6,336 nt of DNA from Chloroflexota bacterium (GTDB lineage Bacteria; Chloroflexota; Anaerolineae; Anaerolineales; DRKV01), in contig DRKV01000448.1 in assembly GCA_011051635.1 (NCBI GenBank), positions 1-6,336 of the forward strand, read 5' to 3'. The position numbers and the translations under genes are program-made. Numbering within the stretch: the first letter of the stretch is position 1; each line of letters begins with the position of its first letter. Below the pieces are notes generated by a model that searched no databases, was not told where the DNA came from, and saw only the letters and a program-made list of their open reading frames with translations. Shown here piece after piece: positions 1 to 5,254 of this stretch.

Positions 1-611
1 CCGCTCCGTCCGATGATGATGACAAAGCCGTCGCGGGTCATCTCCTCGAGAACATCCAACGTCTCCAACCAGGCAGGGATATCGGCGTTGGCGAGAAAGG
101 GCGGCTGGTCTTTGAAGACTGCATCCCCCACAAAGGCCACCTTGCGCTGCGGAACGAGTACCCAGGCCGCCCCTTGCATCGGCCCAGGATGATGCTCGAT
201 GTTGATTTCGCTCTTGCCCCAATGCAAGGTCACCTGGACGGTGAACGTGAAATCGGGCTGCAACCAACGGCGGCTGCCCAACGGAGCGCACAATTCCCAC
301 TCGGCACCCGATTCGTCGCCCTGCCCCTTGAAGAGGCCGGTGCGTTTTTTCAGCACCGCGGCGGTCTTATGGTGCGTAATCACCGGGGCTTCCATCATCC
401 GCAGCCCCAGGGTGCGGTCGTAATGGGCGTCCAGAGCAACCAGCATGCGCTCTCCGCCGCCGCGGCTGTGCAGCACAGAACGCCAGTTGCGGATATCCTC
501 CGTCCGCAAAGGAGCATCAATCAGCAACAGTCCGTGGGGCCGACTGATAGCCCCCACCGTCACGCCGGGGTAACAATCTTCGTAGAAAATTCCTTCGTCA
601 ATAGTGTGCAT
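1..611 (-). CDS. Metallo-beta-lactamase-fold protein with degenerate metal site (C-terminus cut off by window edge)
   Basis: I read 203 complete codons from an ATG at 611-609; the frame is still open at the left edge. The N-terminus (about residues 8-34) has the opening strand pattern of MBL-fold hydrolases, ending in LLLIDAP. The landmarks that follow are in the usual order, but altered. The HxHxDH position reads D61-A-H63-Y-D65-R66. The HTPGHTPG position reads HHPGPMQG (140-147), so the ligand histidine is P144. The metal-bridging aspartate of the VGD motif is kept (D163). The C-terminal PGHG-like position reads IGRS (200-203). Only H63, D65 and D163 of the standard ligands remain, so hydrolase activity is doubtful; a sensor, scaffold or divergent enzyme is possible. 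No Shine-Dalgarno is visible. The gene starts 18 nt after the kinase stop, so co-transcription and perhaps translational coupling are likely. The fold assignment is fairly sure; the function is unknown. Confidence 0.75.
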   Translation of the reverse strand, partial: MHTIDEGIFYEDCYPGVTVGAISRPHGLLLIDAPLRTEDIRNWRSVLHSRGGGERMLVALDAHYDRTLGLRMMEAPVITHHKTAAVLKKRTGLFKGQGDESGAEWELCAPLGSRRWLQPDFTFTVQVTLHWGKSEINIEHHPGPMQGAAWVLVPQRKVAFVGDAVFKDQPPFLANADIPAWLETLDVLEEMTRDGFVIIIGRS

Positions 612-629
612 AAGCAATGGTATTCAGGG

Positions 630-2789
630 TCAGTGTTGTTCGTATTTTTTGCCTTTTTGTTGTTCAGGCGTGCTCGTCTTCCTGGCAGAATGAGCCAAAA
701 GGGATTCGAGAGGCGCTACAGGCAGGGTTATCGAGAAACGGGAACCCACCCCTACCCGACTTTTGACCCAAATGCGTCCACCGTGGCCTTCCACGGCCAG
801 CCGGCAGAATGTCAAACCCAGCCCCAGGCCCTTGCTTCCGGGTCGAGAGCGCAAACGGGTAAATTTATGGAAGATGTGCTCTTGTTCCGCGAGGGGAATG
901 CCCGGCCCAGTGTCAATCACCGAGACTTCAATCATGCCATCCGCCATCCTGGCCTCCAGGCGGATACGTCCTTGACTGGCGGTGTATTTGACGGCGTTAT
1001 CCAACAAATTGATGAGCACCCGGCGAATCATGTCTTTGTCCACATACAAGCCGGGCAAATCGGAGGGGATGGCTACCTCCAAACTTTGCTGTTTGGCATC
1101 GAGGGACAGTCTTACCGCTTCGATGGCCTCATCTACCAGAGGAGCAAGTCCTACAATCTCCTGAGAAAGTATCGGTTGACCGGATTCGAGGCGGTGAACA
1201 TCCAGCAGGGAGTTGGTCAGACGTTGGATGCGCTCCGTGGAACGCTCGGCAATCTGCACCACGCTCTCGATGGCATCATCATCTCCCGGCAGCATACTGC
1301 GCAACACTTCCAGACTGGAGATGATGTTGGAAAGAGGGGAGCGCAGGTCGTGGTAAATCATGGAAATCAAGTCATTACGCAGCCTGTCGATATGCTTTCG
1401 CTCGGTAATATCTCGCAGAATCCACTGGATGTGGGGAACACCCTCTATGGAAACGCGCCGGGCCAGCACCTGCACGGGAATAGTTACATCGCCCAAAGCG
1501 TGCATCTCCGACTCGTAGATGAGAATCTGGTCTGTCTGTGTTAGTCTCTCCAGGTACGCGCCCGTGTGTTTCTTATCCACTTCATGCAAGTCCATGATGG
1601 ACATGCGGCTCAACGCCTCTTGCGAGAAACCGCTGGTCTCAATCGCCTGGCGGTTGACCTCCAGGATGCGCCCTTCCATGTCGGTGATGACAATGGGGGA
1701 AAGACTGTCCTCGAACAAGTCCCGATAGCGCTGATGCGCGGCCTGCAACTGCACAAACAACTGAGCATGGGAAATGGCCGTTCCTGCCAGGTTGCAAATA
1801 CCGTTGAGCACCATCAGGGTATCGCGCTCAAAATGCCCATGTTGAGGGTTGATAGCCTCCAAAATCCCGATGATTTTCCCTTCCTGGAGAATGGGAGCGC
1901 AGGCTATCGCGCTGGTGTAGAAGCCGGTGCGCCGGTCTGTTTCGGCATGGAAGCGGGGGTCGCTGTGGGCGTGGTGGACGATGACGGGCTGCCCCGTCTT
2001 GGCTACCCACCCCGCGACACCCTCCCCCACTTTGAGGCGCGTGCCGACAAGTTGAGCGCCCGCTCCCCCCTCGACGGCGCGGAAGATGAGTTCATCCGCA
2101 TCGTCATTCAGTAACGCCAGGGAGGCCGCCTGAACGTTGAGCGCCTGCCGGGTCTGGACGGCAATGCGCTGCAAGACTTCTTCCAGGTTGAGGGTGGCAT
2201 TGATGACCGAGGCCGTCTCTGCCAGGGCACTCATGACCCGCGTCTGCCGCTTGCTCTCGGCGTAAAGGCGAGCGTTGAGTACCGCTACGCCCGCCTGGTC
2301 GGCGATGGCCTGTACCAGAGAAAGATGCTGGCGCCCGAATTTTCCCGGCGTACTGTTGACCAGGGTGATAACGCCCACCAACTGCTCCCGAGCTGCCAGA
2401 GGGGCGCTGATGGCCGATTTTGGGCCAGTCCGGTCTATGGCATCGTCGGGACGCTGCAACCAGCGCGGGTCTTTACTGGTGTCTTTCACCAGGGCCGCGG
2501 TTTGATTGCGCAGCACCCAGCCGGCCAGCCCTTGCTCCGTGGTGATGCGGAGTTGCTGGGTGGTCTGGTCCAGCATGTTGCTTCCATGAATGATGGCCGA
2601 CTCTATCGGTTCGCCGCGCTCATCCACCACGATGATACTGCCGCTGTGTGCTCCAATGTTCCGCATGGTTAAAAACAAAACCCGCTGCAACACAGTTCGC
2701 AAATCCAGGGCACTGTTGAATTCGCGACTGACTTCATACAGCAGTTTCAGCGTTTCTTGCGGGCTTCGCAGCGGTTGCGTGGTGCTCAT
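630..2789 (-). CDS. Soluble GAF-GAF-PAS sensor histidine kinase
   Basis: This 719-residue protein is a cytosolic two-component sensor kinase: no signal peptide or membrane segment is seen. Domains in order: GAF 1 (about 13-178), GAF 2 (about 182-345), a short helical linker, PAS (about 355-465, ending WILRDITERK), HisKA with the phospho-acceptor H480 in MIYHDLRSPLSN, and HATPase_c. The ATPase boxes look intact: N-box NLLDNAVKYT (594-603), G1 DTGPGI (626-631), F-box FHKF (640-643) and G2 GLGLGLT (654-660). It should therefore autophosphorylate and pass phosphate to a separate response regulator; no receiver domain is attached and no regulator gene lies in the window. The GAF and PAS input signal cannot be named. 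The tail after about residue 695 is short, polar and probably disordered. The ATG at 2789 has no clear Shine-Dalgarno, but the GAF region begins about 12 residues later, which fits this start. The MBL-fold gene follows after 18 nt. Confidence 0.95.
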   Translation of the reverse strand: MSTTQPLRSPQETLKLLYEVSREFNSALDLRTVLQRVLFLTMRNIGAHSGSIIVVDERGEPIESAIIHGSNMLDQTTQQLRITTEQGLAGWVLRNQTAALVKDTSKDPRWLQRPDDAIDRTGPKSAISAPLAAREQLVGVITLVNSTPGKFGRQHLSLVQAIADQAGVAVLNARLYAESKRQTRVMSALAETASVINATLNLEEVLQRIAVQTRQALNVQAASLALLNDDADELIFRAVEGGAGAQLVGTRLKVGEGVAGWVAKTGQPVIVHHAHSDPRFHAETDRRTGFYTSAIACAPILQEGKIIGILEAINPQHGHFERDTLMVLNGICNLAGTAISHAQLFVQLQAAHQRYRDLFEDSLSPIVITDMEGRILEVNRQAIETSGFSQEALSRMSIMDLHEVDKKHTGAYLERLTQTDQILIYESEMHALGDVTIPVQVLARRVSIEGVPHIQWILRDITERKHIDRLRNDLISMIYHDLRSPLSNIISSLEVLRSMLPGDDDAIESVVQIAERSTERIQRLTNSLLDVHRLESGQPILSQEIVGLAPLVDEAIEAVRLSLDAKQQSLEVAIPSDLPGLYVDKDMIRRVLINLLDNAVKYTASQGRIRLEARMADGMIEVSVIDTGPGIPLAEQEHIFHKFTRLRSRPGSKGLGLGLTFCRLAVEGHGGRIWVKSRVGVGSRFSITLPVAPLESLLAHSARKTSTPEQQKGKKYEQH

Positions 2790-2852
2790 ACAGGGAAGTT
2801 TTTTCAGGACGGAGAGAATGCTATACCGGATTCAAGCCTGATTGTTTCGTAG

Positions 2853-2888
2853 AGTATAGCATATTTGCCCCCATAGCGATGTTGCCAA
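2853..2888 (-). promoter_or_regulatory. Possible sigma-70-type promoter for the kinase/MBL unit
   Basis: Read on the minus strand, TTGGCA (2888-2883) is a fair -35 box. It is followed after 19 nt by TATGCT (2863-2858), overlapping TATACT (2858-2853). This would start transcription roughly 55-60 nt before the kinase ATG. The 19-nt spacing is long and the boxes are imperfect. A further TATAGC at 2825-2820 is an alternative -10 with no convincing -35. The position, just downstream of the palindrome that closes holB, supports a separate transcription unit. Confidence 0.3.
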
Positions 2889-2917
2889 AATGTGACGGGT
2901 ACAGGCAAAACTACAAG

Positions 2918-2951
2918 AGACCTGACGGGTTTTGGGAAACCCGTCAGGTCT
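2918..2951 (-). terminator. Perfect 15-bp hairpin ending holB, terminator-like
   Basis: Arms 2918-2932 and 2937-2951 are perfectly complementary around a 4-nt loop, with core ACCTGACGGGT / ACCCGTCAGGT. The last codons and TGA stop of holB lie inside the right arm, so on the holB transcript the hairpin begins at the stop codon. Downstream on the minus strand the T-rich stretch is short and broken (TCTTGTAGTTTT), so it is not a textbook intrinsic terminator. It may act as a weak terminator or a 3'-end stabiliser, or be a copy of a dispersed palindromic repeat. The structure itself is certain; the role is inferred. Confidence 0.6.
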
Positions 2952-3948
2952 GGTGCTGTTGGAGTCGCGGGATGTCCAGCAGCAAGGTTTCGACCGTCAG
3001 ACGCGGGTTGACGTGCTTTTCGAGGCGTTCCAGGGCGCGCTGCACCGCCTGGACACATGCTCCGCCGCTCTCGAAAGTCACCTGCCCGGCAATGGAGCGA
3101 ATCGCTTCGGCGTAATCCAGATTGGTGAGGGGCACGTCCGCACCGCTGGAAAGAAGAAAAACATCCCGCCAGAAGGAGAGCCAGGTTTGCAGCGTCTTCT
3201 CCAGGGCGGGGCGGTCTTTGACCAGGCTCTCGGCGGCGGCGAAACGCTCGACGCGGGAGGCAGGCAGCAAGGTGAGGAGGGTTTCCACGGCCTGCCGGCG
3301 CGCTTCCATCAGGGCGGGGTCGTCCAGCAGGCGGAGCGCCAGCCCCGGACGGCCTTCGCTGAGGTGGGCGGCGAGAGCCGCTTCTTTGGCGGGAAGGTTT
3401 CTAAGGGCGGCGATTTCGCGGGTAACGCGCTCCACCGGAAGGGGGCGCAGCCGCAGGGTCTCGCAACGGGAGGCAATCGTGGGGAGCAGGGATTCCGCAT
3501 CCCCGGCAGTCATCAGGACAATCACATTGGGGGGCGGCTCCTCCAGCGTTTTGAGGAGGGCGTTGGCCGCGCTGGGGTGGGCGTCTTCGAAGCGCAGCAG
3601 GAGGGCGATTTTGTAGCGCGCCTCGTAGGGGGCCAGGGAGAGACCGCGTTGGAGTTCCCGAATTTGCTCGACCTTGAGGGTGCTGCCGGGGCGCTCGGCC
3701 TGGACGAGGTACAGGTCGGGGTGCTGCATGGCGGCAATCCGGCGGCAGGTGCGGCACTCCCCGCAGGGGACGCCGGGGGCGAGGGGAGCAGGACAGTTGA
3801 GCGCCTGGGCGAAACGGAGAGCCAGCGTGCGGCGGCCTATTCCGGCAGGGCCGGTGAAGAGATAGGCGTGCCGCACGTTGTCGTGGCGGATGTGCTCTTG
3901 GAGCAGGCGCACCGCCCAGGCGTGTCCGATGAGGTTCCAGTTTTGCAT
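2944..3948 (-). CDS. holB: DNA polymerase III subunit delta' (clamp loader)
   Basis: This 334-residue protein matches delta-prime, the clamp-loader subunit that works with delta and tau/gamma to open and load the sliding clamp. The N-terminus NLIGHAWAVRLLQ...HAYLFTGPAGIG is typical of the family. The P-loop is GPAGIGRRT (33-41), with arginine in place of the usual lysine. A four-cysteine zinc module follows (C52, C62, C65, C68). The Walker-B region reads LLLRFEDAH (116-124) rather than a classic IIDEAD. The family signature AANALLKTLEEPPP lies at 127-140, and the SRC motif at 160-162 (ASRCE). Delta-prime commonly has a degenerate ATPase site, so the P-loop change does not argue against function. 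Length is normal. The ATG at 3948 is chosen because the conserved N-terminus starts there; upstream on the minus strand is pyrimidine-rich, with no Shine-Dalgarno. It follows the DUF4349 gene after 100 nt. Confidence 0.93.
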   Translation of the reverse strand: MQNWNLIGHAWAVRLLQEHIRHDNVRHAYLFTGPAGIGRRTLALRFAQALNCPAPLAPGVPCGECRTCRRIAAMQHPDLYLVQAERPGSTLKVEQIRELQRGLSLAPYEARYKIALLLRFEDAHPSAANALLKTLEEPPPNVIVLMTAGDAESLLPTIASRCETLRLRPLPVERVTREIAALRNLPAKEAALAAHLSEGRPGLALRLLDDPALMEARRQAVETLLTLLPASRVERFAAAESLVKDRPALEKTLQTWLSFWRDVFLLSSGADVPLTNLDYAEAIRSIAGQVTFESGGACVQAVQRALERLEKHVNPRLTVETLLLDIPRLQQHQT

Positions 3949-3995
3949 AGGGAGGGGAATTCCGGTTTGTCACACAGGGCCGCAGGGGACACGGA

Positions 3996-4030
3996 GAGAG
4001 CGCGGCGCTTACTCAAAGCCCCGCGCTCTC
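3996..4030 (-). terminator. GC-rich hairpin between the DUF4349 gene and holB
   Basis: Arms 3996-4005 (GAGAGCGCGG) and 4021-4030 (CCGCGCTCTC) pair perfectly. After one C/C mismatch (4006/4020), GCTT (4007-4010) pairs with AAGC (4016-4019), leaving a 5-nt loop. It begins 19 nt after the DUF4349 stop codon on the minus strand, the usual place for a terminator, but no T-run follows. It fills most of the 100-nt gap before holB, and I see no convincing promoter for holB there. The hairpin is clear; a terminating role is a guess. Confidence 0.45.
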
Positions 4031-4048
4031 CGCGCCCCCGTGCGAAAA

Positions 4049-4996
4049 TCAACTCTGCGGGGTGCCCTCCGCTTTACGTTTGCGCCGCCAGCGGATTACG
4101 CCGCGGATGATGAGGTAGAGCGGCAGGAGAATGACCACCCCGACCGGGATGACGTAGAGCACCAGCCAGATGAGGAAATCCACAATGTTCTGGTAGGTCT
4201 TCAGGAGGGCGCGGATGGCTTCTTTCGCCACCCCGCTCGGCTCCCATCCGCCGATGGAGATGGGCTGTACGGCGGCATCGGCAATCAGGTCCACGCTGAT
4301 GGAGGAGAGCGCCGAGGACTGTTCCAGGTATTGCATCCGCCCTTTGATGACCTCGATTTGCTGGCGCACGTCGGTCAGTTGCTGGTAAACCCGCAGGACG
4401 TCCTCGGTTTTGTAGGCGTCCTCCATGATTTTCTGCAACTGGGCTTCGGCGGCTTCCAGGTTGCGCAGGCGGGAGTTCAGGTCGGTGTATTCGCTGGTGA
4501 CATCCTGGCTGGAGATGTCCTCCCGCAGGGGGAGTTGGTCGCTGTGCGCCTTGATTTGCGCCAGGGCATCGTTGAGTTTCTCGGCAGGGACGCGGATGGT
4601 GATGGAGGCCCGCGGCACTTTGACCCCGCCTTCCAGGGTGGTCTGGTAGAGGTTGGCGCTGACCACGTAGCCGCCCATGCTCTCGGCCATCTGGGTGATG
4701 GCGTCCATCACAGCGGGCGGGTCTTCCACCACGATTTGCAGGTCGGCGTTTTTGATAACCAGCCGGTTGGCGGAGGCAGCCTCCCCTTCCACATCGACAA
4801 AGTTGTCTCCTCCGGACAGGGTCTCTTCCATCATCGGGGCCGGGGCGGGTGCGCCTCCCACCGCCTCACCGGCGGATTTGCTCATCAGTATCACTTCCTG
4901 CGGGGCTTCCTCCGTGTACGATTGCGAAGCGCGGGCCGCGCAGGCGCTCAACGTCAGGGCGAGGAGCAGAAAGATGGCTGCAATTTTTTTCCACAT
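4049..4996 (-). CDS. DUF4349 domain lipoprotein with C-terminal membrane anchor
   Basis: A protein of 315 residues. Residues 1-19 are a lipoprotein signal: MWKK, a hydrophobic run, then lipobox LSAC with C19 as the predicted lipidated cysteine. A low-complexity acidic, Ala/Pro-rich stretch follows (20-76). The DUF4349 domain covers about 77-300. Its marks are RLVIKNADLQIVVED, MGGYVVSANLYQ, ITIRVPAEKLNDAL and SSQDVTSEYTDLNSRLRNLEAAE, then a likely coiled coil (about 171-228) and a beta segment SSISVDLIAD. A membrane helix lies at about 272-298, followed by a basic tail RWRRKRK. Expected topology: lipid and DUF4349 domain outside, basic tail in the cytoplasm. The family's biochemical role is not established. 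I chose the ATG at 4996 over an in-frame ATG at 5137 because only the former has a good Shine-Dalgarno and puts the signal peptide at the N-terminus. Confidence 0.9.
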   Translation of the reverse strand: MWKKIAAIFLLLALTLSACAARASQSYTEEAPQEVILMSKSAGEAVGGAPAPAPMMEETLSGGDNFVDVEGEAASANRLVIKNADLQIVVEDPPAVMDAITQMAESMGGYVVSANLYQTTLEGGVKVPRASITIRVPAEKLNDALAQIKAHSDQLPLREDISSQDVTSEYTDLNSRLRNLEAAEAQLQKIMEDAYKTEDVLRVYQQLTDVRQQIEVIKGRMQYLEQSSALSSISVDLIADAAVQPISIGGWEPSGVAKEAIRALLKTYQNIVDFLIWLVLYVIPVGVVILLPLYLIIRGVIRWRRKRKAEGTPQS

Positions 4997-5004
4997 GGCG
5001 ATTT

Positions 5005-5010
5005 CTCCTT
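5005..5010 (-). promoter_or_regulatory. Shine-Dalgarno of the DUF4349 gene
   Basis: AAGGAG on the minus strand ends 8 nt before the ATG at 4996. It settles the start of the DUF4349 protein and is the only strong ribosome binding site among the starts in this window. Confidence 0.8.
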
Positions 5011-5046
5011 GTCTATGCCTCCCGTGGCGGGGGGAGGGGTGAATTG

Positions 5047-5055
5047 ATTGTACCA
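5047..5055 (-). promoter_or_regulatory. Likely extended -10 promoter element of the DUF4349 gene
   Basis: Read on the minus strand the sequence is TGGTACAAT: a TGn extension (5055-5053) plus a -10 hexamer TACAAT (5052-5047), one base from consensus. No good -35 is seen at 16-18 nt, which is tolerated by extended -10 promoters. Transcription would begin near 5040, giving a leader of about 44 nt that contains the Shine-Dalgarno. Confidence 0.45.
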
Positions 5056-5118
5056 GTGTTTCTTCAAACGCTCTTGCCGGAAGATGGGTTCCCCAAAACA
5101 ATCGCATAGCAATCCTCG

Positions 5119-5221
5119 GCAGTTGAAACTGCACCAACGTCTGCGAAGTTGCCCACGAAGTGGCAACTGGAATCCAACCTGCGGCGGCAGGTTTCGCAAC
5201 TGTTGCTGCGACTTTAGTCGC
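5119..5221. repeat. Cluster of five short palindromes in the divergent intergenic region
   Basis: Five small inverted repeats follow each other closely: GCAGTT-GA-AACTGC (5119-5132); AGTTGCC / GGCAACT (arms 5147-5153 and 5162-5168); AACCTGC-GGCG-GCAGGTT (5176-5193); GCAAC-T-GTTGC (5196-5206); GCGACT-TT-AGTCGC (5208-5221). The first and last are the same length and design (6-bp arms, 2-nt centre) and resemble each other, while GCAAC/GTTGC echoes the second. This looks like a REP-like array of diverged palindromes. It lies between the promoters of the DUF4349 gene and pcrA. It could be a mobile palindromic repeat, a regulator-binding region or a nucleoid-protein site. The palindromes are directly seen; their origin and role are not known. 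Confidence 0.65.
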
Positions 5222-5236
5222 CCGGCTGAACCATGA

Positions 5237-5245
5237 TGTTATAAT
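5237..5245 (+). promoter_or_regulatory. Extended -10 promoter element of pcrA
   Basis: TGTTATAAT at this position is a perfect extended -10 element (TGn plus TATAAT at 5240-5245). No strong -35 is seen; TTTAGT at 5213-5218 would need a 21-nt spacer and lies in a palindrome. The start codon is only 9 nt beyond the hexamer, so transcription should begin at, or within a few bases of, the ATG. That predicts a leaderless mRNA and agrees with the lack of a Shine-Dalgarno. Confidence 0.65.
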
Positions 5246-5254
5246 CTCCGCGCT

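Noticed and set aside
174..1544. Open frame of 456 codons on the plus strand
   Set aside because: It lies antisense to the kinase and MBL genes, crosses their boundary, has no domain-like pattern, and is rich in the Gln/His/Gly typical of antisense frames.
2790..3058. Minus-strand frame of 84 codons covering the holB-kinase gap
   Set aside because: It overlaps the holB end in another frame, runs through the palindrome and the promoter candidates, and shows no protein-like features.
2932..4110. Open frame of 392 codons on the plus strand
   Set aside because: Antisense to holB, which has clear family motifs; the plus-strand translation is low-complexity Gly/Glu/Arg-rich with no recognisable domain.
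3878..5047. Open frame of 389 codons on the plus strand
   Set aside because: Antisense to the DUF4349 gene; its His/Gly/Asp-rich sequence is a shadow of the real coding strand.
4997..5137. N-terminal extension of the DUF4349 protein to an ATG at 5137
   Set aside because: It would bury the lipoprotein signal internally, runs through the probable promoter and Shine-Dalgarno, and has no ribosome binding site of its own that I can see.
5101..5222. Possible CRISPR array or tRNA in the palindromic stretch
   Set aside because: The palindromes differ in sequence and spacing with no identical repeats, and no cloverleaf or TψC-like segment is present.
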